Notes: a model not told the origin generated them from the sequence alone. Positions 16,087 to 25,423 are shown, counted from the stretch's first letter. The stretch is 45,237 nt of DNA from an uncultured Kiritimatiellota bacterium (GCA_944391065.1 CALXSH010000011.1:1-45237); one strand, 5' to 3'. Numbers and translations are program-made.

Positions 16087-18021
16087 TCAGTCCTCGTAAT
16101 AGGGGGACTGTTTGGCCTTTTCGTAATCTTCCGGGGTCGGTTCATACCGTTTGCCGATTTCTCGGCCATCCGTGGTCCGTCGTGTCGACTGCGACTTCTC
16201 AAATAACCCACGAGCCTCCTCCCCGAAGGCATCCAACCCCTCGGACGCGGCCTTTAGCCCTCCCTGGCGCAACATCAGCAATCCTTCGCGGGCTTCGTCC
16301 GTGAAGCCAACGGAAATGATGCTTCCATGCTTTTGCAGGAAGTCGTTGATTTTGGCCTCCACCTTGGCGACCTCCGCCACGATGGCTTGGATGGCTTTCT
16401 GCGTCCACTCCGCAAGCCACTGCTTCACCATAGAAATGGCGTTGTTCAGTGCGGTCGTCAAAGCCTCCGACAGAGCCTTCACCGCCAAATCGGCGATGGC
16501 TTGAAACTTCTCTTTGAGACTGAGGTTGTCGTCTGTGAGCACATTCAGCACATTGGAAATGCCCGCTTTGATGTCTTCGCCATTGATGCCGAAGAAGCCG
16601 AGCGCCTTTTCAATCTCCGGATGGTTGGCCAAATAACCGTCCACCCACTCCCCGGCCACCGTGTTGAGATAGTTCTTGCCTGCCACGACGCCAAGATCCA
16701 AAGCACTTTCGGCAATGTCCCCAAGATCGGCGTCCGGATTGGTGACCGTGTCCCAAAGCCCATCAAAAGCGGCACCCGTGCCGGGTCCCAACTCCTTTTC
16801 GATGGCGCTTCCGGCGGCCACGCGCCCGATGTCTGTCAGCGCACCGGCGTAATCGCCCGCATCAATCTGTGCGTCGATTTGTTGCTTGTAGGCCGCTTTC
16901 TGTTCATCCGTGAGATGGTCGGCTTTGTCGATCTGCTTATGACCCCATCCCTTTGTGGCGGATTTGATCGCCTGGGTGCGTAAAGCGTCCTTTTGTTGGT
17001 TCGTCAGAGAGTCGTCACCAAAGGAATCAATCCAAGCATTCACGTCGGACGCTGAATCTCCGGGCGCATATTCGGTCACGAAATCCTTCAGCTCGTCCTT
17101 GGCTTGGGCGAAGGCCTCCTCGGTGCCGGCAGTGAGGAGTTTTTCGGTGACGGCTGAAAGGGCTTCGGCTTCCTCCTCCCCGAGTTTGTCATGCAACATC
17201 TCCGAAACTTGTGCCGCCAGCAGAAAGCGGCCTTCGGTTATCGCAGCGTCCCCAAGTGTCTCCCAATCTATCTCCTCTGTGGCCCAAATAGCATCAATGA
17301 CCTCCTGCTTTGACTCTTCGCTAGACCATCCGTCATAACGATTGAGTCCCTCCACAACCCATCCTTTGGCGACCTGCTCACCCAGTGCGCAGTAATCCGT
17401 CCCTTCTTTTCCAACGGCATCCAGCGCCTCCAGAAAGGTCGTGCGAACCCGTTCGTCGGTGATATGCTTGTTGATGTCATCCACCAACTGTTGCTTTCCT
17501 CCGGCAACGCCACCCATGCCGACGGCTTCGATGTATTTAGCCATCGCATTGGCGATGTTCTGCTCCGTCTTACTGTCGCCCGCACTGTTTCGCACGAACT
17601 CCGCCGCCGTGATGACACTGGCCTCATGTGCCGTCGCCAACGCCTGATTCGTCCCCATCGCATCCACGGCGGATAAAAGCGCATCCCTGCACCGATCACT
17701 CGGCCATTCTTCCTCCAAGAGGCGACGCTTTAGTTCATCCTTTTGCCGTTGAGCACCCGTCTCCGCAATGTCTTGGAGCAACGTTTGGAATCCCGGCAGT
17801 TTTTCGTCGTCGGCAAGCGTCTCCAGCGTCTTTCCCACAAGAAGCAAAGCCTCCCTCGACGAAGCGCCCGTGTCCAGCGCCTGCAAGGTCAGCGAGACCG
17901 CTGACGACCAATCCGCGTTGCCGCCGTCAGCCACAGAGATCCCACCGTCGGGGGCGGAGGCGCGGACCATCGTCCCCACCGATCCTACGGCTACCATCAA
18001 AAGCAATCCCAATCGCTTCAT
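16087..18021 (-). CDS. Large helical exported protein of unknown function
   Basis: A 644-aa protein with a Sec signal peptide (residues 1-22, MKRLGLLLMVAVGSVGTMVR) and no further membrane segment. The mature part is strongly acidic and predicted almost wholly helical. It contains many Asp/Glu/Lys-rich amphipathic stretches, a segment DSFGDDSLTNQQKDAL that only faintly recalls an EF-hand, and a Lys-rich C-terminus ending in EDYEKAKQSPYYED. No family is recognised. The start ATG at 18021 has GAGG eight bases upstream; ten bases separate it from the preceding gene. Given its place between TadG-like and TadE-like genes it could be a secreted substrate, adhesin scaffold or periplasmic assembly protein of this Tad machine. 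None of these can be decided from sequence. Confidence 0.75.
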   Translation of the reverse strand: MKRLGLLLMVAVGSVGTMVRASAPDGGISVADGGNADWSSAVSLTLQALDTGASSREALLLVGKTLETLADDEKLPGFQTLLQDIAETGAQRQKDELKRRLLEEEWPSDRCRDALLSAVDAMGTNQALATAHEASVITAAEFVRNSAGDSKTEQNIANAMAKYIEAVGMGGVAGGKQQLVDDINKHITDERVRTTFLEALDAVGKEGTDYCALGEQVAKGWVVEGLNRYDGWSSEESKQEVIDAIWATEEIDWETLGDAAITEGRFLLAAQVSEMLHDKLGEEEAEALSAVTEKLLTAGTEEAFAQAKDELKDFVTEYAPGDSASDVNAWIDSFGDDSLTNQQKDALRTQAIKSATKGWGHKQIDKADHLTDEQKAAYKQQIDAQIDAGDYAGALTDIGRVAAGSAIEKELGPGTGAAFDGLWDTVTNPDADLGDIAESALDLGVVAGKNYLNTVAGEWVDGYLANHPEIEKALGFFGINGEDIKAGISNVLNVLTDDNLSLKEKFQAIADLAVKALSEALTTALNNAISMVKQWLAEWTQKAIQAIVAEVAKVEAKINDFLQKHGSIISVGFTDEAREGLLMLRQGGLKAASEGLDAFGEEARGLFEKSQSTRRTTDGREIGKRYEPTPEDYEKAKQSPYYED

Positions 18022-18031
18022 TGTCCGGCCC

Positions 18032-19015
18032 TCACTTGTTGTTGTGTTGCCATACGGCCAGCAATTCCGCCGACTGTTTAAGGTCAAACCACTCGAGCGT
18101 GGCCGGTTGCTCGGGGCGCAACGAGACGAGCGTCACCACCGTCGGCGATACCGACGAGACATAGGCCAACATCAATTCTCGGCCTTTTGCTCCCTGCACG
18201 GCATACCATCCGTAGGGCACCAACGACTGCCGCACCTTCGCGGGAACCGCCGCCCATGTCTTGCAATAAAAAGCCGTGTTCGGGTTTGGAAAGAGCCGTG
18301 CCAGCCGCTCCGCCTCCCCAAACCTCAGCTCCCGTCCGATGAGCTGGACGCGGGCCAGTTCACCGCCCTTGCCCTCGCCTAAGCGCACCAGCCACTTCAT
18401 GCGCAGGGCCGTCCGTGCCACGGTCGGTGCGATATCCCATGCGGTGGTGTGCAGATGCGCCTCCCCCGTCAGCGGGTAGAGCACGTCGAACCGCGCCGCC
18501 GTCGCCGCCGTCTTCTCCCATAACACCGTTGCCAACGGCCGAGACTTCGGGGGCACCACCGTATCAACCCGCAACGGGGTCTTCGCTTCTCCGCGGAAGG
18601 TCTCCCCGCAGAGGAAGGCCGTTTCTTCCGCCTGTGGCACACGCTCTTGCCCATAACGTACCGAGGGCCCCCACCGCAACAGCAAGATTGCGTCCTGCCA
18701 TGGATTGTAAAGAGCCGTTATCGCACCTTTCTCCGAAAGGGCGCCGGCCATTGACACCGCCCCAGTGAAAAAGTCAGCCAGCGGCACCTCCGCAAGTTCC
18801 GCCTCGGAACACCGTTTGTCCCACACGACCCTTGCCGGGGCCGAAAAGAAGAGGCGAACCCCCTCTTTCGGATTTTCCGCCATCGCCTCCCGAAACGCCT
18901 CCGTCACCGAGAGCGCCATCACCGTAGGAGCCATCGCCGGGGCTTGCGGTTCCCCCGCCCAAACGTTCACCGCGCACAGAGCCATCGCCGCCACGTATCC
19001 GATTCGTCTCATCAT
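18032..19015 (-). CDS. Exported protein of unknown function, Tad run
   Basis: A 327-aa protein with a signal peptide (MMRRIGYVAAMALCAVNVWA, cleavage before GEPQ). The mature part has alternating hydrophobic and polar residues, with segments such as AITALYNPWQDAILLLRWG and QSLVPYGWYAVQGAKGRELM, suggesting a mixed alpha/beta periplasmic domain. No family recognised. The start at ATG 19015 has GAGG eight bases upstream; the second Met is a one-codon alternative. A longer open frame upstream overlaps the TadG-like gene and is a shadow. It follows the TadG-like gene by ten bases and is followed at ten bases by the 644-aa gene, so the three probably act together. Confidence 0.72.
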   Translation of the reverse strand: MMRRIGYVAAMALCAVNVWAGEPQAPAMAPTVMALSVTEAFREAMAENPKEGVRLFFSAPARVVWDKRCSEAELAEVPLADFFTGAVSMAGALSEKGAITALYNPWQDAILLLRWGPSVRYGQERVPQAEETAFLCGETFRGEAKTPLRVDTVVPPKSRPLATVLWEKTAATAARFDVLYPLTGEAHLHTTAWDIAPTVARTALRMKWLVRLGEGKGGELARVQLIGRELRFGEAERLARLFPNPNTAFYCKTWAAVPAKVRQSLVPYGWYAVQGAKGRELMLAYVSSVSPTVVTLVSLRPEQPATLEWFDLKQSAELLAVWQHNNK

Positions 19016-19025
19016 GTCCGTATCC

Positions 19026-21713
19026 TCATAAGATCTTCCTTGGCCACAGGGTCTTCGGCCAGTCAGCCTTGTTCTCGGGCCCGAACGTTGGGCCATCCCC
19101 CGACCCGGGAGCGGCCACACGCAGGAACTCGTCGGTTTTCTTTGGGTCGCCCTCCCCGGAGAGAGGCAACCAGCCAGATTCGTCGCCCTCGTCTTTTTGG
19201 ATCGTTCCATCATCCACAAAATCAAGGTAAAGCAGTTTCGCCAAGCCGGAGGTCTCCTGCTGCGGATTCGCGACAAATTGATCCTCCACGGCTCGGAAGG
19301 CATCCGCCATCGCCACCGGCACCAAGGTTGGCTCCCACTCCGTCACGCATAGGTTCCACTGCCTCTCCAGACGAGCCGGAGCCGTGTCGCACACGCACCC
19401 GCTCTCTCCCGGCTCAAAATCGCCCAATCCGTCATGTTGCCGTTCCTTGTTGAGATAGCGATAAGACCCCTGTAAGGACCCGTCAACCGGATCTCGGAAC
19501 GCTGCCCGCCCTGAGCTCAGCGCCCACATATAGGTGCCCGCGGCTTCATTCTTTCCCGCAGGATTCCCCACCGAATAGAGACTCCGGACGGATTCCACCG
19601 CATCGCCCAACAATTGCATCCACGGATTCCGCCGCCGCTTCGCCACCGCCACCGTGATGGTCCCGTCCGGCCCAAAGAACCGCTCGCTCAGAATCCACGG
19701 TCTGGGGTTGGCCCCTTCATAAATGAGAGGATCCAAAATCTCCGCGTCGTCCCCGTAAATCCGGGCATAGCCGCGCAACCAAACCCGATCGTTCGGGTCG
19801 CTTCCTCCGCCATTGTTCGGATAGGCACCTATCGCACAACTTCGATAGTCTTCGCGTGGAATCTCATGTTCGGTGATGTTCAGCTTAAGTTGTCTTGCAA
19901 CACCTTTTCCCGTTTCGATCAGAAGTGTGCCGAAATCTTCCCCTTCACGATCGGCATAACCGTGATGGTCGGGTCGGTGATACGCGGAGACATCTCCGTT
20001 TCCGATAGCAAGAAGTCCCAACATATCCCGGAAATGTGCCCCCAACCGTGATGTTGGTGAAGCATTGCCATCAAGCATTCCGGTGGTGACGTCCATGAAT
20101 GCCTTGGCAATCTCAATGACCGCTTCAATTTCGTTGTCGCTTTCAAACATTCGCCATCCGCCGCCATTCAATGGTTTGCCGCAGAAATATTTTGGGATGG
20201 GAATATGCCACTTTGAGCATCGCCATTCCTTTCTCGGCCACTTGAATCCCTTTCGTTTCTTTTTGTGGACACCAATACAGAACCATTTTGCGGAGGCCCA
20301 TTCGTATTCTGCGTACAGCGCCGCGCCCTCATTGATATGGGAACAGGCCCGTGGATCTTCGCCGTCTTTCAGATGGGGACCGCCTTTTCGGCTTCCGACG
20401 GAGGGGCCAACATCCACCAGACTGATAAGTGCACTTGACAGCTGGCCAATAATCTGTTGGACAAACCCGGAGCCTGCGGAAAGATTCCCCCCGAGCATAT
20501 GATTGCCGCGCGTCGCCCCATAGAGTCCTCGGCGGCGTTCTTCCGTATTGGTATCCCAAAAAACGCGGCGGATACCTGGTCCACCGTCTTCACGCAGGAA
20601 GCGCTCCCCCGTGCGTCGTCCACGCACAAACCATTGGTCAAATCCTGAAGAGCGCAAGGAATCATCGGTTGCTCCTAGAAGTTTTCCCTTGCTTGGTGAT
20701 AGGCGGGATGCTTGAAGTTTCGGAGAGACAAAGAAGGTGGGGAGTGTCCAAGTCTCGGTCCCTTTTCCCGTCATTGCCAAGAAACGCCGCTCATCGTTCT
20801 CGGTGTTTCGGAGCCACTGAAAATAGCCCGCCTTTTCAGCCGAAGCCATCGCATCCTTGTCATCTAAGGAGGTCCCGTTGATTCCCTCAAAGAGAATATA
20901 TGGATTCCATTCCGCTTCCGGGGTCTTCAAACTATAATACACATCGTCCAGTACGTCGCCGAATGCCGCCCGGAGATTCCGCTGGAGGACGTTTGCCACG
21001 GTCAGCTCAATACTTTCAACCATCTCCGAATGGATGCCGGAATAAAGAGCATTGAGGGCTTCGATGGTGTTCTTGTCTTCTTGAATCGATTTCGAGAGTG
21101 TGCGTACATAGTCTGTATCATACTGAGTCAGCACACCTGCAATGGTCATAATCGGGATCGGATTCCCATTGACGTTCACGACGTCTCGGGTATTCCCGTA
21201 TCCGCAGAAGGGCTGATAGTCTTTCATGCAACATTTGGACACCTTTTTTATCGCCAGCTCTCCCACATTTGCTGTCGTAAAGTCTTTAACGGCATTAAGT
21301 AGCGTAATCAAATCCACCGGGATGGTAGTTTGTGGGAGAAAAATCACAGAAGGCCATTGTTCTGCCCACATTTTATCGGCGTTATAACGGTCATACACCA
21401 GCCTCAGCCATTGAGCCGTGATGCAGTCCATCTGCTTACGGGACATTTGGATGTAGGTGTAAGAGAGGGCTTTGTTGAGCATGGCCATGCGGGAGAGGGC
21501 GTCGGCCTGGATGGAGGCGGCGGAGTAGGCGGCGGCATCGGCGGCGTTTTGGAGGGCCTCGCGTTCGTAAATGGTGGTGCCCAAGGCATAAACGCCGCAC
21601 CCCAGAACATAAAGGAAGAGAAAGACCGCGAGAGAACAGGCTATGATGACACCGTCCTCCTCCCGACGGAGGCGACGAAGCTCAGCTCCCAGGCGACAGA
21701 AAAAGTCCCTCAT
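19026..21713 (-). CDS. TadG-like pilus-assembly protein
   Basis: An 895-aa protein with a short cytoplasmic N-terminus, one membrane segment at about residues 21-45 (EDGVIIACSLAVFLFLYVLG) and a segment EREALQNAADAAAYSAA typical of TadG/TadE-like proteins, where the mature domain begins. It lacks the Glu at +5 seen in true pseudopilins, as in other TadG members. The large periplasmic part (about 850 aa) is much longer than in common TadG proteins and has no recognised von Willebrand A metal site. The ATG at 21713 overlaps the tadE stop (ATGA) and has GGGAGGG six bases before it. Base composition changes about 100 codons in: the start of the gene is very GC-rich, the body noticeably less so. 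Confidence 0.8.
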   Translation of the reverse strand: MRDFFCRLGAELRRLRREEDGVIIACSLAVFLFLYVLGCGVYALGTTIYEREALQNAADAAAYSAASIQADALSRMAMLNKALSYTYIQMSRKQMDCITAQWLRLVYDRYNADKMWAEQWPSVIFLPQTTIPVDLITLLNAVKDFTTANVGELAIKKVSKCCMKDYQPFCGYGNTRDVVNVNGNPIPIMTIAGVLTQYDTDYVRTLSKSIQEDKNTIEALNALYSGIHSEMVESIELTVANVLQRNLRAAFGDVLDDVYYSLKTPEAEWNPYILFEGINGTSLDDKDAMASAEKAGYFQWLRNTENDERRFLAMTGKGTETWTLPTFFVSPKLQASRLSPSKGKLLGATDDSLRSSGFDQWFVRGRRTGERFLREDGGPGIRRVFWDTNTEERRRGLYGATRGNHMLGGNLSAGSGFVQQIIGQLSSALISLVDVGPSVGSRKGGPHLKDGEDPRACSHINEGAALYAEYEWASAKWFCIGVHKKKRKGFKWPRKEWRCSKWHIPIPKYFCGKPLNGGGWRMFESDNEIEAVIEIAKAFMDVTTGMLDGNASPTSRLGAHFRDMLGLLAIGNGDVSAYHRPDHHGYADREGEDFGTLLIETGKGVARQLKLNITEHEIPREDYRSCAIGAYPNNGGGSDPNDRVWLRGYARIYGDDAEILDPLIYEGANPRPWILSERFFGPDGTITVAVAKRRRNPWMQLLGDAVESVRSLYSVGNPAGKNEAAGTYMWALSSGRAAFRDPVDGSLQGSYRYLNKERQHDGLGDFEPGESGCVCDTAPARLERQWNLCVTEWEPTLVPVAMADAFRAVEDQFVANPQQETSGLAKLLYLDFVDDGTIQKDEGDESGWLPLSGEGDPKKTDEFLRVAAPGSGDGPTFGPENKADWPKTLWPRKIL

Positions 21714-22345
21714 GTCAAACCCTCCCGCGTACCGGCGAATGGAGTATCCGCCTTCGGACCAACGCCTGGATTCTGAGTCGCGGCATTTTCCGGAGGCGGA
21801 TCCGGGGTACGCTTCGGCCAGGCCTCGGTACTCCACGGCTTAGGCAGCGTACAGGACGAAGAAATCGTCACAGCATGCGGATAACCCGCATCCTCATCCA
21901 TCATGGCCGGCACAAGCTTAGAGACCACGGGGACAAAAAGCGGGAAGGCGAAATGTACCGTGGCGGTCACAAAGCCTTCCGCAGCATTATCCACCGTCAC
22001 GCGCAACTGGCGGTCGATGTCGCCGGACAGGGGGATGCGTCCCCACCCGGGCACCGTGGGGGCATCGCCGCCTGTGTGTGGCGCAGAGAAGCTCATCCAT
22101 GCCAAAATCTGCCGGGCGGCCTGATAGGAGACATTCGTCTCATCGCCGCACACCGTATCCGCCGGATTGTAGACCAGTGCGGCGCGCGCGGCGCAGAAGG
22201 CGGCGTAGTCCGTCATCAGACGGGCCACCCAAAGGAAGGAAAACTGCACTACGCCGAAAACCACCAACAGAAACCATGGCAGAATCAGCACGGTCTCCAT
22301 CATCACGCTTCCGCGCCGCGCCCCATGCTTCCGACGACCGATCAT
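21710..22345 (-). CDS. tadE: TadE-like minor pseudopilin
   Basis: A 211-aa protein whose N-terminus reads ARRGSVMMETVLILPWFLL: Gly before the predicted prepilin cleavage site, Glu at +5 and a single hydrophobic segment to about residue 40. This is the TadE pattern. The periplasmic part is about 160 aa and ends in a Pro/Gly-rich tail. Start ATG at 22345 overlaps the prepilin peptidase stop and its own stop overlaps the TadG-like start, so the three genes are coupled. In characterised Tad systems such minor pseudopilins are needed for pilus biogenesis. Confidence 0.85.
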   Translation of the reverse strand: MIGRRKHGARRGSVMMETVLILPWFLLVVFGVVQFSFLWVARLMTDYAAFCAARAALVYNPADTVCGDETNVSYQAARQILAWMSFSAPHTGGDAPTVPGWGRIPLSGDIDRQLRVTVDNAAEGFVTATVHFAFPLFVPVVSKLVPAMMDEDAGYPHAVTISSSCTLPKPWSTEAWPKRTPDPPPENAATQNPGVGPKADTPFAGTREGLT

Positions 22346-22878
22346 ATCTGCCCTCCCGCGAGGCCCAGAGTACCCAAATAGCCCAAGGCAATCGCCAATG
22401 AGAAGGGGATCCTTCCGCCCTCATCCGTCCGCGGCGGCAATTGGGCCCGCCCCGCCCCGCAATCATAACGGACATCCGTGAGCGTACGGAACAAATGCTT
22501 CAGCCGTGCCGCGGAGCCCCTGCGGCAGAGCAGAAAAGTCACCGCCAGTACAAAGCCACCGAGCGAGGTCAGCATCAGGAAATCAGCGGCCCAGGCACTG
22601 CCAAGCCAACAGCCGCAGACGGCGAGCAGCTTGACGTCGCCGGCGCCGGCCATCCGCAGAAAGAAGGGCAACAGCAGGAAGAGCCCGCATAGGGCTCCTC
22701 CTGTCAGCCCCGGCAGAACGCCCCCGTTCCACCCAGCCAACGCCAGTCTCGCCGTGAGCGCCACCGCGCCCATCGGCAAGACCCAAACGTTGGGCAGACG
22801 CCGGGTCCGCCAGTCTTTTACGCAAAGAACCGTCAGCCACGGCAACGTGAACAGAAGCATCCAGCCAAGGGGAGACAT
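22342..22878 (-). CDS. tadV: Prepilin peptidase TadV/CpaA
   Basis: A 178-aa polytopic A24-family aspartic prepilin peptidase of the short TadV/CpaA type lacking an N-methylation domain. The two catalytic aspartates are visible: Asp22 in CVKDWRTRRLPN and Asp81 in GAGDVKLL, the GxGD motif. It would cut the two Flp-like pilins and the TadE-like proteins of this run after Gly. Start ATG at 22878 with AGGAGG five bases upstream. It lies directly behind the two pilin genes. Confidence 0.92.
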   Translation of the reverse strand: MSPLGWMLLFTLPWLTVLCVKDWRTRRLPNVWVLPMGAVALTARLALAGWNGGVLPGLTGGALCGLFLLLPFFLRMAGAGDVKLLAVCGCWLGSAWAADFLMLTSLGGFVLAVTFLLCRRGSAARLKHLFRTLTDVRYDCGAGRAQLPPRTDEGGRIPFSLAIALGYLGTLGLAGGQI

Positions 22879-22890
22879 TGGATCCTCCTA

Positions 22891-23154
22891 TCAGGGAGCC
22901 GGTTGCTGCTCCCCTGTGCCACCGGAGCCACCGGTTCCGTCGCCGCCCTTGTCAGACCACTCGCCTCCCGCATATGAGGTTTCCCCGGCAGCGGCACCGA
23001 CGAGTTCCGTATTTTGCGTAATGCTTTCACGCATTTTGTCGCCGAAAAAGTAGACCGCACCGGCAATGGCAGCGGCGATAAGGCAAATGATGAGAACGTA
23101 TTCCATCATCGTTTGGCCGCGGCGGCGGCGGCGTTGGGACTGCGTAAGGCGCAT
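22891..23154 (-). CDS. Flp-like pilin with glycine-rich tail
   Basis: An 87-aa prepilin. The leader is basic (SQRRRRRG), cleavage is expected after that Gly, and the mature start QTMMEYVLIICLIAAAIAG has Glu at +5 followed by Tyr, the hallmark of Flp pilins. After the hydrophobic segment come about 50 residues, the last 25 very rich in Gly with Asp/Glu and ending QQPAP. The length is slightly more than a standard Flp pilin (50-70 aa), due to this tail. The ATG at 23154 with AAGGAG eight bases upstream is preferred to a longer in-frame extension. It is the better candidate for the major pilin of the two. Confidence 0.85.
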   Translation of the reverse strand: MRLTQSQRRRRRGQTMMEYVLIICLIAAAIAGAVYFFGDKMRESITQNTELVGAAAGETSYAGGEWSDKGGDGTGGSGGTGEQQPAP

Positions 23155-23180
23155 GAATGCATCTCCTTGTTTTGTCGGCC

Positions 23181-23381
23181 TCACGGAATCGGCAGCGAAA
23201 CGGCGCGACCGAGTCCCTGAAACCATTGAATGAACGTAAGGCCCATTGAGCGGTAACCCTCTCCGGGCATGAAAAAACTCATAAACAGTATCAGCAACGG
23301 CACGGCGAGCAGGCACAGCAACAGCACATATTCAATCATCGCCTGTCCGCGCACAGCGGTGTTCCGGGATGTCGGCCTCAT
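23181..23381 (-). CDS. Flp-like pilin, small
   Basis: A 66-aa prepilin-like protein. The predicted cleavage is after the Gly in AVRGQAMIEYVLLLCLLAV, with Glu at +5 and Tyr at +6 as in Flp pilins. The hydrophobic core is followed by about 30 residues with aromatic groups (MGLTFIQWFQGLGR). The ATG at 23381 has AAGGAG seven bases upstream and overlaps the end of the FHA gene as ATGA. Being next to the second pilin gene, it may be a minor pilin or the initiating one. Confidence 0.8.
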   Translation of the reverse strand: MRPTSRNTAVRGQAMIEYVLLLCLLAVPLLILFMSFFMPGEGYRSMGLTFIQWFQGLGRAVSLPIP

Positions 23382-25423
23382 GGTTGCTCTCCTTGCCGAA
23401 GTGTCCAGAAATCCGCCCGGGCCGCCACATCGCATATCTCCGGGAAAAGAAGAAAAGCCGTCAGCCGCGCCTCCGCACCCGGCTGCGCAAGAAGCTCCCC
23501 GCGCAGAATATCGGCATCGGCCAGAAAAGACGCCGCCTGGCGGATCTTCCGCGCGGTTTCGGAATCCGGCGCCTGCGTCTCAATGAAGGCAAGCGCCCCG
23601 TCAATGCTCTCCACTGCATCCAGCAGTGCTTTGGCACGTGCGCGGCACATCTGCCAATCGGCCAAAAGGCGGCGTGCGTCAGCCTCCGGCGCGGCAAAAA
23701 AAGCAAGAAGCGGAGTCTTTGCGCTCCCAGGCGCCAACCAGGCACGGGCGATTTCCTCTGCCCGGCCCCGAGCCTGTGCGGGATCTTCGGCCGCCCCGCG
23801 CCACACCTGCGTCACGGGGCGAAGAATCTTCCCAAGTACCGATGCGGAACGCAGGCGCTCTCCCAATGCTTCGCGAAACGATACGTACAGCGGGGATTTG
23901 GACTCCGGCAGTTCCGGGGGCACCGGGAGAGCGGCCTCCGTGCCCGAAAGGGCCTCGTTCAAACGGTCAGGCATCGCAGCCAGTGTCCCGTCGACCCAGA
24001 CAGACAGGCTACGCCAGCGCCCGGCTTCTGCCGCCAGCGCTCCGCTCAGCGGCTCCGTCCCGGCGAGGGTCCCGATCCGCTTCGGGAGCTCCGCAGGCGG
24101 GGTTTCCCGAAGCATCAGCAGAGCGGCGGCGGCATCCGAAGCCGACTGCGCCGACCGTCGAAATGCGGCAAGCCAGACTTCACCTTTGCTCAGCCCTACA
24201 GCTTTCAGGGCTTCGACATTCAGGCGGAGATCCGGCAGAGAACGCAAGGTCACGAGATCCGCGTCGGAAAGGGGAGTCTGCTGGCGGAGCAAACGGCGAA
24301 GCGTCCTGTCGGCCAAGGACAATCGTTCCAGCTCATGGGCCGCCAAACGGGCCTTCCCAAGCGCTCCTGGCCAATCCTGAACCTCACCCTCCGGCACCGC
24401 GGCCGAGACCTGCGGTACGGTTTCCGACACCGCGGCCGCCCAAGACGACGCATAGGCATGCCAAGCCTTGCTCTGACGGGCCCAGCGATCCAGCCGCCCG
24501 GCGCATGCCTCCAGTTCGTCCGCGAGTGCCTCTGCACCGCGCGCATGACGGGCCTTCTCCAGCGCCTCAGCGGCCTCGGCAAAACGGCAGGCATTGCCCA
24601 ACGTCTCCGCTTGGTTCAACCAAGAGGAAGCATCTTTCCAAACAAAGAAGCGGAGCAATGCGAATGCGCCGAGGGTGAGTACAAATATCCCCGCGATGAT
24701 TCCGGTCCGGCGAAAACCGGCCTTGGGATCCTCATGCCGGACGGCACGGTCCAAGAAACGGAAGGCCTCCGAGGCAAAAACCAACGTATCGCCGTCCGAC
24801 AGCAAACGCGCGTTCATCTCGGATTTCTGCGGGACACCGTTCACGGTAGTGCCGTTGGTGCTCCCGAGATCCCGCAGAAAAATGCCTTGGGCGGCCCCCT
24901 CTTCCGGAGCCTGCTCCAGCAGCTCCGCATGACGGCGGGAAGCCAAGGCATCGGTCAGCCGCACCGCACAGTCCGGCCCCGTACCGATGACGGCAGGAAA
25001 GCATTCCAGGGGGATACGCTCACCGGCATGGGGCCCACCCAACCGCTGCAGTCTGTGACAGGTATCGACTGTGACAGACTTCGTGCGCGGCCCCGGAAGA
25101 GAAACCGCCAGACGGCATTCGCCGAGGACGTAGACTTCGCCGGGTGCCAACGGATGCTCCCCGGTGATCCGTTCGCCGAAGAGCCACACGCCGTTGCGGC
25201 TGGAAAGGTCACGGATGTACCAGCGCCCGCGTCGAAGGAAAAGTTCCGCATGGCGATGACTCACCAGCGTATCCTCCGCAGGCAGCTCCCAGTCGGCCCC
25301 GGCGCGACCGAGAAGCAGACGGGTAACCGTCAACGTGTCGGTTTCGCACAACCTGACGGTCTGCCCTCGATAGGTCAGCGCCAAGTGCAGGCGGATTTTC
25401 GGGAAGAGACTCGGCAATTTCAT
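23378..25423 (-). CDS. Membrane-anchored protein with two FHA domains
   Basis: A 681-aa protein. FHA domain 1 (about 20-110) shows LGR at 38-40, SHRHAE at 55-60 and SSRNGVWLFG at 74-83; FHA domain 2 (about 125-225) shows SRRHAE at 162-167 and the complete GSTNGTTVNG at 187-196. Both retain the Arg, Ser and Asn positions that bind phosphothreonine in known FHA domains. A membrane segment follows at about 240-260, then a periplasmic region of some 420 aa rich in Ala/Leu/Glu helices of unknown family. The start ATG at 25423 has AAGGAG six bases upstream and overlaps the previous gene's stop. It is a prime candidate reader of the kinase in this locus, tying phosphorylation inside the cell to an outer assembly. 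Confidence 0.85.
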   Translation of the reverse strand: MKLPSLFPKIRLHLALTYRGQTVRLCETDTLTVTRLLLGRAGADWELPAEDTLVSHRHAELFLRRGRWYIRDLSSRNGVWLFGERITGEHPLAPGEVYVLGECRLAVSLPGPRTKSVTVDTCHRLQRLGGPHAGERIPLECFPAVIGTGPDCAVRLTDALASRRHAELLEQAPEEGAAQGIFLRDLGSTNGTTVNGVPQKSEMNARLLSDGDTLVFASEAFRFLDRAVRHEDPKAGFRRTGIIAGIFVLTLGAFALLRFFVWKDASSWLNQAETLGNACRFAEAAEALEKARHARGAEALADELEACAGRLDRWARQSKAWHAYASSWAAAVSETVPQVSAAVPEGEVQDWPGALGKARLAAHELERLSLADRTLRRLLRQQTPLSDADLVTLRSLPDLRLNVEALKAVGLSKGEVWLAAFRRSAQSASDAAAALLMLRETPPAELPKRIGTLAGTEPLSGALAAEAGRWRSLSVWVDGTLAAMPDRLNEALSGTEAALPVPPELPESKSPLYVSFREALGERLRSASVLGKILRPVTQVWRGAAEDPAQARGRAEEIARAWLAPGSAKTPLLAFFAAPEADARRLLADWQMCRARAKALLDAVESIDGALAFIETQAPDSETARKIRQAASFLADADILRGELLAQPGAEARLTAFLLFPEICDVAARADFWTLRQGEQP

